Assembly (NCBI RefSeq): GCF_000231385.2
Contig: NC_018515.1
Span: 2,562,501-2,626,500, forward strand
Source of the DNA: Desulfosporosinus meridiei DSM 13257
GTDB taxonomy: Bacteria; Bacillota; Desulfitobacteriia; Desulfitobacteriales; Desulfitobacteriaceae
Direction: 5' to 3'
DNA length: 64,000 nt
In this document: positions 26,892 through 35,924 of the stretch, piece by piece
Numbering within the stretch: position 1 is the first letter of the stretch
Layout of the letters: each line of letters starts with the position of its first letter
Translations under genes and position numbers: made by a program
Notes under the pieces: generated by a model
The model's input: only the letters and a program-made list of their open reading frames with translations
What the model was told of the DNA's origin: nothing
Databases searched by the model: none

Positions 26892-28715
26892 TTATTTCCC
26901 TGTTAGGGTCTTAGCATAGCGGACACGAGCGGTGTGATCAAGATATTTCTTGCGCAGACGGACGCTTTTAGGAGTGATTTCCACGAGCTCATCGTCGTTA
27001 ATAAACTCTAAGGATTGTTCCAAAGAAAATTCTATAGGTTTATCTAAACGAAGAGCCTCATCCGCAGAACTTGTACGCATATTAGTAAGCTGTTTTTTCT
27101 TGCAAACATTCACTTCGATGTCTTGCTCACGCTTATTCTCTCCAACAATCATTCCTGCATATACATGAAGACCCGGGTCAACAAACAAGGTACCACGATC
27201 TTGAGCAGCATATAAACCGTAAGCGTTTGTCTCTCCTTCTTCGAAAGCAATTAATGCTCCACGACTTCTTCCCGGAATGTCACCTTTATAGGGTTCATAA
27301 CCCAAGAAGACGTGGCTCATCATACCTTCACCTCGGGTTTGAGATAAAAACTCGCCGCGGAAACCTATCAGTCCTCTGGCCGGAATCTTAAATTCCACCC
27401 GTAGTTGAGTTGTTGAGAGATTAGTCATATTGGCCATCTCTGCTTTACGTTTCCCTAAGAGTTCCATTACAGCACCCAGAGCGTTTTCCTGAAGGTCGCA
27501 AATTAAGAACTCCATAGGCTCGCATTTGACTCCATCGATCATTCTATAGATAACTTCAGGTTTGGAAACTTGAAGCTCATACCCTTCTCTTCGCATGTTC
27601 TCGATTAGGATAGAAAGGTGAAGCTCACCCCGTCCTGATACTTTAAAACAATCCGCTGACTCTGTCTCTTCAACTCTTAAACTAACGTTGGTTTCTACCT
27701 CTTTAAAAAGACGCTCACGGATCTTGCGAGAGGTCACAAAATGTCCTTCACGCCCGGCAAAGGGGCTGGTATTAACCATAAAGTTCATGGACAAGGTAGG
27801 TTCGTCCACTTCAATAGTTGGTAGGGCTTCCGGATTTAAGGCACAGGCCACGGTTTCTCCGATATTAGCACTGGTAAGTCCTGTAAGGGCAACAATTTCT
27901 CCGGCAGAAGCCTCTGAAACAACCTCACGCTTCAAGCCTTCAAAAATCATGACCTTCCCAACTTTAGTACGTTCAAAACTTTCATCCCGCTTAATCAGCG
28001 TAACATTTTCATTCTGATGGATTGTTCCGCGCACAATCCGGCCAACAACGATTTTACCCACATAATCGTCATAATCCAGCGTGGTTACCAGCATCTGGAA
28101 AGGAGCTTCCAGATCAACAACCGGTGCAGGAATATGCTCTAAAATAACTGAGAAGAGCGGGGCCAAAGAATCATCTAGAGATTCTGGGGCAAGGCCTGCT
28201 ATCCCTGTACGAGCTGAGGCATAGACAACCGGGAAATCTAACTGTTCATCGTCAGCGCCCAATTCGATAAAGAGATCTAAGACTTCATCGACAACTTCTC
28301 CCGGCCGAGCATCCGGACGGTCAATTTTGTTAATGACGACAATCGGTACCAGCTTGAGTTCTAAAGCTTTGCGTAAAACAAAACGTGTTTGAGGCATTGG
28401 GCCTTCAAAGGAGTCAACAATCAGGAGTACCCCATTGACCATCTGTAATACCCGTTCGACCTCACCGCCAAAGTCAGCATGTCCTGGAGTATCGATGATA
28501 TTGATCTTTGTCCCTTCCCAATGAACAGCTGTGTTCTTCGACAAAATAGTAATTCCACGTTCACGTTCTAAATCATTGGAATCCATGACGCGTTCAATTA
28601 CTTGTTGATTGGCTCGGAAGGTTCCACTTTGTTTTAACATGGCATCAACAAGCGTGGTTTTCCCATGATCTACGTGAGCGATAATAGCAATATTTCTTAA
28701 GTTGCGAGTTTCCAT
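26892..28715 (-). CDS. typA: Ribosome-binding GTPase TypA/BipA
   Basis: 607 residues, the usual family length. G1 [10 protein letters not shown] (about 14-23), switch I with RGITI, G3 [14 protein letters not shown] (about 77-90), G4 NKIDRPDA (about 132-139), then EF-G-like domains II, III and V and the TypA-specific C-terminal domain ([19 protein letters not shown]). It binds ribosomes under stress and aids 50S assembly. The ribosome-binding site is weak. Separated from hfq by a strong terminator, so it has its own transcript. Confidence 0.97.
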   Translation of the reverse strand: METRNLRNIAIIAHVDHGKTTLVDAMLKQSGTFRANQQVIERVMDSNDLERERGITILSKNTAVHWEGTKINIIDTPGHADFGGEVERVLQMVNGVLLIVDSFEGPMPQTRFVLRKALELKLVPIVVINKIDRPDARPGEVVDEVLDLFIELGADDEQLDFPVVYASARTGIAGLAPESLDDSLAPLFSVILEHIPAPVVDLEAPFQMLVTTLDYDDYVGKIVVGRIVRGTIHQNENVTLIKRDESFERTKVGKVMIFEGLKREVVSEASAGEIVALTGLTSANIGETVACALNPEALPTIEVDEPTLSMNFMVNTSPFAGREGHFVTSRKIRERLFKEVETNVSLRVEETESADCFKVSGRGELHLSILIENMRREGYELQVSKPEVIYRMIDGVKCEPMEFLICDLQENALGAVMELLGKRKAEMANMTNLSTTQLRVEFKIPARGLIGFRGEFLSQTRGEGMMSHVFLGYEPYKGDIPGRSRGALIAFEEGETNAYGLYAAQDRGTLFVDPGLHVYAGMIVGENKREQDIEVNVCKKKQLTNMRTSSADEALRLDKPIEFSLEQSLEFINDDELVEITPKSVRLRKKYLDHTARVRYAKTLTGK

Positions 28716-28791
28716 AGTAGGATTTTAGTTCCTTTCTTTCACTAATCTAATCATATCACTTTAAGATATCATAGTTGGGAAATGAATTCAA

Positions 28792-28836
28792 GCATGAGGA
28801 ACTAAGTTCGGTAATAATGAACTTAGTTCCTCATGC
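28792..28836. terminator. Strong terminator between hfq and typA
   Basis: Perfect 18-bp inverted repeat: GCATGAGGAACTAAGTTC (28792-28809) and its complement (28819-28836), 9-nt loop. On the minus strand it ends the miaA-hfq transcript; TTTT follows on the plus strand. Confidence 0.85.
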
Positions 28837-28897
28837 TTTTAGGTTGTTCGTTTGTATTTACGTGGAATAATTTAAGTATTATCCTATTCGTCTACGA

Positions 28898-29155
28898 TTA
28901 TCCTTTTATTGGATTGGATTCTGCTGCAGTGGCAGCAGCTAGGTTAATTGGGCGTATCGGCATAACCGTAGAGATAGCATGCTTATAAACCATCTGTTGT
29001 CTGCCTTCAAACTCAATAACAACCGTGAAGTTATCAAATCCTTTAATAAGTCCCTTAAGTTGAAAACCGTTTACCAAATATATGGTCACAGGAAGGTTTT
29101 CCTTACGTACCTGATTTAAAAAAGTATCTTGTAAATTGATGGGCGATTTGTTCAT
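28898..29155 (-). CDS. hfq: RNA chaperone Hfq
   Basis: 85 residues, ATG behind GGAGG. Sm1 motif [29 protein letters not shown] and Sm2 motif [10 protein letters not shown], the defining hexamer-forming and U-rich-RNA-binding elements. The short C-terminal tail ([13 protein letters not shown]) is typical of Gram-positives. It follows miaA by 37 nt, the widespread miaA-hfq pair. Confidence 0.97.
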   Translation of the reverse strand: MNKSPINLQDTFLNQVRKENLPVTIYLVNGFQLKGLIKGFDNFTVVIEFEGRQQMVYKHAISTVMPIRPINLAAATAAESNPIKG

Positions 29156-29192
29156 TTATTTTCCTCCATCACCTTATTTTTCTATTCTTTAT

Positions 29193-30134
29193 CTATTTTA
29201 CACGAGATTGTTGAGCTCTGCAAGCTTGAACCACAGACTCTAGTAGTTGGTTAAAGTCCGTCTGGATATCATGCCAACTAATTCTAGGATCTCTGTTAAA
29301 CCAGGTTAGCTGTCGTTTGGCAAAATGCCGCGTATCTCGCTGGAGCAGTCGCAGCATTTCAGGCTGAGTGACTAGACCCTTCAAATGCCAAATGGCGTGT
29401 CGGTAGCCGATGCTCTGTAATGGCTTCAAGGTGGGAGGATAGCCAGCCTTAATAAGATTTAAAGTCTCCTCTAACAAACCTTGAGAAAGCATTTCCACGC
29501 ACCGTTGATTAATTCGCTCATAAATAAGGCTGCGGGGTGCAGTCAGCCCAAGATAGAGTACCGAAGGATCCAAAGGTTGGTATTGATCATCCTTAAATTG
29601 TCGTTGACTTGATTGAGGTTTCCCTGTCAATTCATAAATTTCAAGAGCTCGAGTAACTCTTAAGACATCGTTAGGATGAAGTTGCTCGGCGGTTTGGGGA
29701 TCTCGTTTATTAAGTTCTTCATGGAGCAGCAAGTTTCCATGGGAATCGGCAAACTTCTTCCACTTCAACCGAATTTCCTCATTGCCGTGTTCTGAGAAGT
29801 CATAGGGATCAAGTAAGGACCTAATATAAAGCCCCGTTCCACCCACGATAATCGGAAAATGTCCGCGTCCTCTTATTTCCTCTATCAGAGGAGTTGCTAA
29901 CAATTTAAACTGAGCTGCAGTGAAGGGTTCTGCGGGATCCAGAAAATCAATCAGGTGATGAGGTACGAGTTGGAGTTCTTCCGGTGTAGGTTTAGCCGAA
30001 CCAATATCCAGCTTCTTATAAACCTGTACAGAATCTCCCGAGATAATTTCTCCGCCAATTTTTTGAGCAAGAGCTAACCCCAAGCCTGACTTACCAATAC
30101 CCGTTGGGCCAATAATAATAACAAGTGGATACAC
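29193..30134 (-). CDS. miaA: tRNA dimethylallyltransferase MiaA
   Basis: 313 residues, GTG start. Transfers a dimethylallyl group to A37 of tRNAs reading UNN codons. P-loop GPTGIGKSGL (about 9-18), SGDSVQVYKKLDIGSAKPT (about 34-52), the VGGTGLYIRSLL motif (about 98-109) and the Arg-rich RDTRHFAKRQLTWFNRD near the C-terminus. MiaB, which acts next on the same base, is encoded at 39127-40485. A GC-rich repeat separates it from mutL. Confidence 0.96.
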   Translation of the reverse strand: MYPLVIIIGPTGIGKSGLGLALAQKIGGEIISGDSVQVYKKLDIGSAKPTPEELQLVPHHLIDFLDPAEPFTAAQFKLLATPLIEEIRGRGHFPIIVGGTGLYIRSLLDPYDFSEHGNEEIRLKWKKFADSHGNLLLHEELNKRDPQTAEQLHPNDVLRVTRALEIYELTGKPQSSQRQFKDDQYQPLDPSVLYLGLTAPRSLIYERINQRCVEMLSQGLLEETLNLIKAGYPPTLKPLQSIGYRHAIWHLKGLVTQPEMLRLLQRDTRHFAKRQLTWFNRDPRISWHDIQTDFNQLLESVVQACRAQQSRVK

Positions 30135-30164
30135 CTAACCATCTCCAATGCCAATGTAACTCTT

Positions 30165-30580
30165 ACAATAGGTTCACTTCTGTGGATCGAAGCCGCCTTG
30201 TTTTTGTGTCTAAGATTTACAGAGTAGTAGCCTTCCATACCGATGCGGCATCGCAGATGATGAAATACTAATACTGTCTTTCTAACATGCTAAGGATTCT
30301 TCAAGCCTTACGAGAGCCCCCCCAAAGTACTGCGCAAACTTCTAGCAAGCTGACTGGAGGAGCGCTTTTCTGCAAAGCGGATGCGTCAGTGAAGCCGCGG
30401 TAAGGCGAGCACAGACGGTTCGCGTCCCCGTAGCGCACCGCAGGTTTACATGCAGGAATACCTAGAGGTTCGGACGCGCTCGCGAACCGTCCAGCGAGCC
30501 AGCGGCGGAACTCGCAGACGCGTGCAGAACGAAGACACTGTCTTCGCACGGGTTAACACTGCTAAAAAGCGCTCCCCCAG
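30165..30580 (+). mobile_element. GC-rich repeat element, copy 1 (MITE-like)
   Basis: Fills most of the mutL-miaA gap and is much richer in GC than its surroundings. The core 30356-30578 (223 bp) begins GGAGGAGCGCTTTT and ends AAAAAGCGCTCCCCC, so it has 14-bp imperfect terminal inverted repeats. It matches 43709-43988 almost base for base outside a 56-bp insertion in that copy. Weaker homology extends left to about 30165 (TTCACTTCTGTGGATCGAAG). A palindrome CGAAGACACTGTCTTCG lies near the right end. The reading frames inside differ between copies and are not credible genes; no transposase. Confidence 0.75.
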
Positions 30581-30715
30581 AGACAGACAGAAGAACTGCC
30601 CCCCTGTTCCCCAGGATGAGTTTCTCAGAGTAGTATACCCTTGTTCTAATGCCCACAAACTTTAAACTCCCTGCACAGCAAGATAACGCCAAGTTCTTCC
30701 CCTTCGCTATTAATC

Positions 30716-32704
30716 TTAAGTTCGGTAAAAGCGTTTTTCAAGTTCAGAGCGTGTCATAGTAACCATCGTAGGTCGTCCATGGGGACAAGTATAGGGATTT
30801 TCAGTCCGACTTAAACTTGCTATTAGTTGCTCCATTTCCGGCAGGTTCAAAGAATCTTGCGCCTTAATGGATTCCTTACAGGCTAACATATATATCCATT
30901 CCTCTAATATTTTATCAAAGGTTGGCGGGGAGTCCTTCATGAGTACATTTTCGATGAACTGACGGAGCATTTCATCGGCCTGAAATGAACCTGTTTGGAC
31001 TGGTATCCCTCGCAGTAAATAAGTTCGAGAGCCGAACTGTTCAATTATAAAACCCATTTCATTGAGAATCCAGAGATTTTCCAAAAGAACTTGTTCTTCC
31101 TGGAGTGTAAATTCCATAGGGATCGGAATTAAAAGTGTCTGACTGAATTGATCTGCTGCTTTGAACTCCTTGAGAAGTCTCTCATAGTTGATTCGCTCAT
31201 GGGCAGCATGTTGGTCGATCATTATAAGAACTTTACCGTCAGTTGCCAGAATGTAGGTGTTGAAAAGTTGGGTTAATGGCCACATATGGTTAAGGGATTC
31301 CCCAGCTGACGTATTTAAAATAATATCTTTTTGATTCTCAATTTTTAGTGATTTAATTTGATCATCTTTTTGATATTCAGCTCCAATTGGCTGAGCTTGA
31401 TCAACCTTTTTTTTATTTAAGCTATCATGACTAAGCATAGTCTCCTGAGGTAAAGAATTCAGTTTTTTTTCAGTGATAGGGAGTTGATGAAGAAAATCAA
31501 TTTTCGGTTGTTCATAAGTTTTAGTTTGATTGGATTTTACTGATTGCCCAGAATTTATAACCTGCGGAATCGGCGGTTCAGATTCCCGTAGTTTTAAATC
31601 ACTATAGGAGGATAAAGGCCGAGCCAGAGATTCCGGTCTTGAAAAACTTACAGGCGTGGGTATGTTTGATTGAGTAGTCTGAGTTGGTTGAGTTTGCATA
31701 GAAGGTAAAGGTTTGCTATTCAGTAAAGTATGATATACTGCTTCTTTAATAAATTGAGATAGCCCTTGTTCCTCCTTAAAGCGCACATCCATTTTTGTGG
31801 GATGAACATTTACGTCATAATCCCCCGGTGAAACCGTCAAATGTAGTACAACTATTGGGTGAAGCTTGACGGGAATTAACGTGTGATATCCCTCTGTCAG
31901 TGCCCGACTTAAGATGGAAGAGCGAACGGTTCGTCCATTGAGCATAAAATACTGAGACTGTTTAGAAGAACGGACTAAGTTAGGAGGGCTGATAAAACCT
32001 TCAAGCTGCCACTTTTCATGCCGGGCTGTGATTGGCATCAGTTGGCGAGCAATTGAATGTCCTAATACTGCTGCTATTGCTTCTCGTAAATCTCCACGTC
32101 CCGTTGTTTGCAGGACAATCTGACTTGGATGGGTCAGGGTAAAGGCGATTTCCGGGTGAGCTAAAGCAATCCTCCCGATTGTATCGCTGATCAGACCGAA
32201 TTCCGTCGGTGTGGATTTTAAAAATTTCAAACGAGCCGGTGTATTAAAGAAAAGATCTCGGACGGTAACCGCTGTACCAATTGGGCATCCGATTTCTTCA
32301 TACTCCCCCTGCCCTGCATCGTTCAGGGTTAGGCTTAACCCGGCTACCTCATCGGCGGGACGCGAAGAAATCTGCAGGCGGGAAACGGAAGCGATACTCG
32401 GTAGAGCTTCCCCTCTGAAACCCAAGGTCTTTAGATGATCTAAATCTTCAATCGTAGTAATTTTAGAGGTGGCATGACGGATCACAGCTAGAGGTAAATC
32501 CTTTGTTCCGATTCCACAACCATCATCCCGCACTCGTATCATGGGGACACCATTACCTTCGATCGAAATATCAATATGTTTTGCTCCGGCATCAATGGAG
32601 TTTTCCACTAGTTCCTTAACCACTGAAGCAGGACGTTCTACAACTTCACCTGCGGCAATTTGATTGGCTGAGTGAGCATCAAGAATATGAATCACCGGTG
32701 TCAA
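30716..32704 (-). CDS. mutL: DNA mismatch repair protein MutL (endonuclease type)
   Basis: 662 residues from a TTG at 32704 that overlaps the TGA of the preceding gene (TTGA) and follows GAGG; this start aligns with Bacillus MutL, while a TTG at 32734 would add ten residues. N-terminal GHKL ATPase: ENSIDAGA, DDGCGI and TLGFRGEAL. A long poor-complexity linker covers about 340-450. The C-terminal domain has the endonuclease motif DQHAAHERINYE and the zinc motifs ACKESIKAQ and CPHGRP. It nicks DNA after MutS finds mismatches. Translationally coupled to the deacetylase-like gene. Confidence 0.96.
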   Translation of the reverse strand: MTPVIHILDAHSANQIAAGEVVERPASVVKELVENSIDAGAKHIDISIEGNGVPMIRVRDDGCGIGTKDLPLAVIRHATSKITTIEDLDHLKTLGFRGEALPSIASVSRLQISSRPADEVAGLSLTLNDAGQGEYEEIGCPIGTAVTVRDLFFNTPARLKFLKSTPTEFGLISDTIGRIALAHPEIAFTLTHPSQIVLQTTGRGDLREAIAAVLGHSIARQLMPITARHEKWQLEGFISPPNLVRSSKQSQYFMLNGRTVRSSILSRALTEGYHTLIPVKLHPIVVLHLTVSPGDYDVNVHPTKMDVRFKEEQGLSQFIKEAVYHTLLNSKPLPSMQTQPTQTTQSNIPTPVSFSRPESLARPLSSYSDLKLRESEPPIPQVINSGQSVKSNQTKTYEQPKIDFLHQLPITEKKLNSLPQETMLSHDSLNKKKVDQAQPIGAEYQKDDQIKSLKIENQKDIILNTSAGESLNHMWPLTQLFNTYILATDGKVLIMIDQHAAHERINYERLLKEFKAADQFSQTLLIPIPMEFTLQEEQVLLENLWILNEMGFIIEQFGSRTYLLRGIPVQTGSFQADEMLRQFIENVLMKDSPPTFDKILEEWIYMLACKESIKAQDSLNLPEMEQLIASLSRTENPYTCPHGRPTMVTMTRSELEKRFYRT

Positions 32705-34035
32705 AACTTCCTCAATCCTTCTTTCCTGTTCCAAACGTAGTGTGTATCGTGAAGCTGATTCTGAAGAAATCCATAGGAAAAGCTTTCCTTAGAGTTTTGG
32801 AGATGCTCCCACAGGTCATAGCCTGCTTGCTCACAACTTGAGCAGGCTTGAAATGGAATCCGTACTAATATTGACTTTTCAGTGTACTTTCTGCTCTCAA
32901 TGTACACTGTTCCTCCACAATCACTGCACTCACGAAGGTAATCATGTCTTGTCTCTTGAAAACCCTCAGTATCATAATAAACGGAATGAGGGCTATAAAT
33001 CCAGTTTCCACTAGGAAAAAAGGGCTTGCTCTGAAAGGTTAGGCTGGGCTTAGCAGCTTCTTGCTGTCTTTTAAGTTCTTGAATATAGGGTTTTAAGGCT
33101 GCCAAAGTTACAGTATTGCGCTTTATTTTCTGCGGCTCCCGGACATGATGATAGTCCTCTCCGGCAAGTGCCAGTAAAATGGCCAAGTTGACATAAGGGA
33201 GTGCCCCCTCAATGGAATATCCACCTTCGAGGACCGCTAAATCCGGCTGAAGAAGTTCTGTAATTCGACCATACCCTGCAGCTGTCAAGTTCATAGAAGC
33301 CAGGGGATCTGTAAAATGGTTATCCTGACCGGCAGAATTAATAATAATATCCGGGGCAAAGGCCTGCAAACGCGGTAATACCCAGTTTTCCAAGACGTAA
33401 TGGTAGCCTTCATCCCCTGTTCCCGGTGGAAGAGGAATGTTTAGAGTCTGATCCCAGGCATTAAAACCACCCTTTTCATTGACAAAACCACTTCCCGGAT
33501 ATAGTGTGCGCCCATCTTGATGGAGAGAAATAAAAAGGACATTAGGATCATGATAGAAAATATCTTGAGTTCCATCACCATGATGGACATCTGTATCGAC
33601 AATTGCAATTTTCTTTTTTCCAAAACCGGCTCTCAAATAGTTGACCAGAATAGCTTCGTTGTTAAGAGAACAAAACCCTCGATTACCCCATACTGTAGCG
33701 CCGGAATGATGACCGGGGGGGCGGGCCATTACAAAGCCATTATGAATTTCACCCTTCACCTGTGCTTCTCCCAGCAGAAGTGAACTGCCTGCCGAAATAA
33801 GATGAGGATCCAGACCCGACCTATGGGCTTCCGGATTCGGGAATAAGGCTTGAGTTCTGAGGACATCTTTTAGAGAAGCAACTCGAGGGGAATACTGCTT
33901 GATCTGAGGCAAATCAAGAATCCCTTCTTCAAAAAGCTGTTCTTGGGTATAGAGGAGACGCTCTTCACGTTCCGGATGGGAGTCACCTAATGACCAATCG
34001 AAAGCGGGGAAAAACAATATTCCTGTTCTTTTCAT
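32701..34035 (-). CDS. Histone deacetylase-family (AcuC-like) protein with C-terminal Cys4 domain
   Basis: 444 residues. Arginase/deacetylase fold with the catalytic His pair His109-His110 (RPPGHHSG) and zinc ligands Asp149, His151 (DTDVHHGDG) and Asp238 (SAGQDNHF), so it should be an active zinc amidohydrolase on acetylated lysine or a small molecule. After about residue 350 it has an extra domain with CSDCGG and CSSCEQ pairs, probably a zinc ribbon, which is unusual. Its ATG overlaps the stop of the hydantoinase-like gene (ATGA), and its TGA overlaps the mutL start. All three are one translationally coupled unit. Confidence 0.88.
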   Translation of the reverse strand: MKRTGILFFPAFDWSLGDSHPEREERLLYTQEQLFEEGILDLPQIKQYSPRVASLKDVLRTQALFPNPEAHRSGLDPHLISAGSSLLLGEAQVKGEIHNGFVMARPPGHHSGATVWGNRGFCSLNNEAILVNYLRAGFGKKKIAIVDTDVHHGDGTQDIFYHDPNVLFISLHQDGRTLYPGSGFVNEKGGFNAWDQTLNIPLPPGTGDEGYHYVLENWVLPRLQAFAPDIIINSAGQDNHFTDPLASMNLTAAGYGRITELLQPDLAVLEGGYSIEGALPYVNLAILLALAGEDYHHVREPQKIKRNTVTLAALKPYIQELKRQQEAAKPSLTFQSKPFFPSGNWIYSPHSVYYDTEGFQETRHDYLRECSDCGGTVYIESRKYTEKSILVRIPFQACSSCEQAGYDLWEHLQNSKESFSYGFLQNQLHDTHYVWNRKEGLRKF

Positions 34036-35699
34036 CCTTGTACCCTCCCGATTACACCGGGCCGAACGTGTACAGACCCGCGGACGATTTGACCGACAGT
34101 TTGGTAGTTTTGAACGATGGGAAAGAAATCAAAGGATTCCTTCTCCATGTCCTGAACTTCAATACCATAGTCTGCAGCTTGCTGTTGAGCAAGTGCTTCG
34201 ATAAAGCCTTCCACTTCACGGTGGGGTCGGAGAGCACCCATCCACTTCCCTTGTTCTCCTGTCTCTTCCACACGATACTGTTTCATATAAGTATCCAAAT
34301 GTAGAGTACAGTCAAAGGTGGGTTTGGAGAGAGCTGCACCCAGAGCATTGGAAACTTCCGGAAAGACCCCCAGCTGTACCGGTGTTTTAAGTCTGATTCC
34401 CAGAGCCGTAGTAATTCCTCTTGCTCCCCCACCACTAACGATAGTCCGGAAAGTTTTGTTTTCCTGAGGATGAAGAACTTCCCAAACCTTGTAGGCCGGT
34501 TCTTCCTGCCATTCTCGTTGGAGAGAATCCACTGCTCTCGCTATTTTTTCAACCACGATATTGATGATGTCTAGAGCTAGCTTCTCAAGAGTCTCTGGAG
34601 TTCTTTGTTCCGATGGTAAAAGAGAGCCCAGTCCTTCTTCTGCCAGACCTAGGTCACCATAATCAATCAGCTGCAGGTAACGCATGGCATCTGTAGGGGT
34701 CGGATTTGCCCCCCCCAGACAATATGCCGAACCCAGTCGATAGTTTTCCAGCACAACACCTTGATCATTGAGGCGGACAACTGAGTCTCCACCTACCGGA
34801 ATAGATCGCACGGCAAGTGAGCGGACAAGGGTGGAAAACTCACCGATCCGAGCTCCTTTTGAACTAAGGAGCGGAACCCCTGATAAAGCCAGACCAATAT
34901 CTGTCGTGGTGCCCCCAATATCAACAATAATCGATGATTCATCAGGCGAGGTTTGAGTTAAGGCTGCCAGGACACTCGCTGCGGGTCCGGAATAAATAGA
35001 ATCGATGGGTCGGATTTTGGCGAGAGGTAAGCTTCCTCCATCCGCCTTTAAAATGAAAATAGGGGCTTGAATGTTCCGGGCCCTAACCGCAGCTTGCAGT
35101 TGTTGAACAAATTGTTGGTAGAGGTCAGAAACACCTAGATTAAGATAAGTCGTTAGACTGCGTCGATAAAAATTTGACTGACCCCACTCATGACCAAGGG
35201 CCATTCTTATCAAAGGATTATGTTCTTTAAGATAAGCTGCCAACTGTTCTTCGTGCAGAGAGTTGCGGTGGGAAAACTTCCCCACAATTGCTACGTGGCT
35301 GTAATCATCCTCTAAATCGGCTAAGTTTAGTTTCTGCCATTCCTCTTGATCGGGTGACGTGATTTCTCTGCCCCGATAATCCATTTCCCCGCTAAGTTCA
35401 GTGTAAGTAACCGGCCAAGGAAGTGCATCAACTTTCATTCCATTCCCAGAGAATAAGAATAATTTAACCGGAGGAATTCTGTTCTGGAGTATAGCGTTGG
35501 TAACTAATGTGGTACTTACAGTGATCTGGCTGATCTCTTGTTCGTCTTGGATTTTCAAGTTGTCAAAAGCGTTCATAAGGGTTTCGACTAAGTTTTCAGA
35601 CTGTGTGGGCACCTTGGCAGTGTGTTGGATCTGACCATTGGTAATATAAACGGCATCAGTATAAGTTCCTCCCACATCAATACCTATTCGGTTAAACAT
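34032..35699 (-). CDS. Hydantoinase/oxoprolinase A-family protein
   Basis: 555 residues, ATG behind AAGGGGG. Actin-like ATPase fold with the phosphate motif IGIDVGGTYTDAV at the N-terminus, VSTTLVTNAIL (about 63-73) and the second nucleotide site IVDIGGTTTDIGLA (about 250-263). HyuA relatives open cyclic amides (hydantoins, 5-oxoproline) with ATP and usually need a HyuB partner, which is not encoded here. This shorter form may act on something else. First gene of a coupled unit with the deacetylase-like gene and mutL, 225 nt after mutS. Confidence 0.82.
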   Translation of the reverse strand: MFNRIGIDVGGTYTDAVYITNGQIQHTAKVPTQSENLVETLMNAFDNLKIQDEQEISQITVSTTLVTNAILQNRIPPVKLFLFSGNGMKVDALPWPVTYTELSGEMDYRGREITSPDQEEWQKLNLADLEDDYSHVAIVGKFSHRNSLHEEQLAAYLKEHNPLIRMALGHEWGQSNFYRRSLTTYLNLGVSDLYQQFVQQLQAAVRARNIQAPIFILKADGGSLPLAKIRPIDSIYSGPAASVLAALTQTSPDESSIIVDIGGTTTDIGLALSGVPLLSSKGARIGEFSTLVRSLAVRSIPVGGDSVVRLNDQGVVLENYRLGSAYCLGGANPTPTDAMRYLQLIDYGDLGLAEEGLGSLLPSEQRTPETLEKLALDIINIVVEKIARAVDSLQREWQEEPAYKVWEVLHPQENKTFRTIVSGGGARGITTALGIRLKTPVQLGVFPEVSNALGAALSKPTFDCTLHLDTYMKQYRVEETGEQGKWMGALRPHREVEGFIEALAQQQAADYGIEVQDMEKESFDFFPIVQNYQTVGQIVRGSVHVRPGVIGRVQG

Positions 35700-35719
35700 A
35701 AGTTACCCCCTTTATCGGT

Positions 35720-35766
35720 GTTCGAAGTTCAATGCAGGATCACAAACCTGCTACGAACTATCGAAC
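35720..35766 (-). other. Imperfect hairpin between mutS and the hydantoinase-like gene
   Basis: GTTCGAAGTTCAATGCAGG pairs with CCTGCTACGAACTATCGAAC (about 20 bp with two mismatches and a bulge). No T-run, so it may be an RNA processing or stability element in the mutS-mutL transcript rather than a terminator. Confidence 0.45.
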
Positions 35767-35924
35767 TGTTTTCCTGAACATTACTTTTACGGGACTTGAA
35801 AGTTCACCTTACCCTTACCTGCACTGGGTCATCACCATATTGCATCCTACGATTTTCCTTTAAGAAATCCCACATCCGCAGGTTACCTTAAACTACGCCT
35901 TTCAGATTTCAAACCTCGAGTACC

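Noticed and set aside
28898-30134. glnR/glnA expected near hflX and ynbB as in Bacillus
   Set aside because: Not present; lepB, ddl and lexA occupy the downstream side, so synteny ends there.
30301-30692. Several overlapping reading frames of 70-82 codons on both strands in the GC-rich repeat
   Set aside because: They differ between the two repeat copies, lack ribosome-binding sites and reflect high GC content with few stops.
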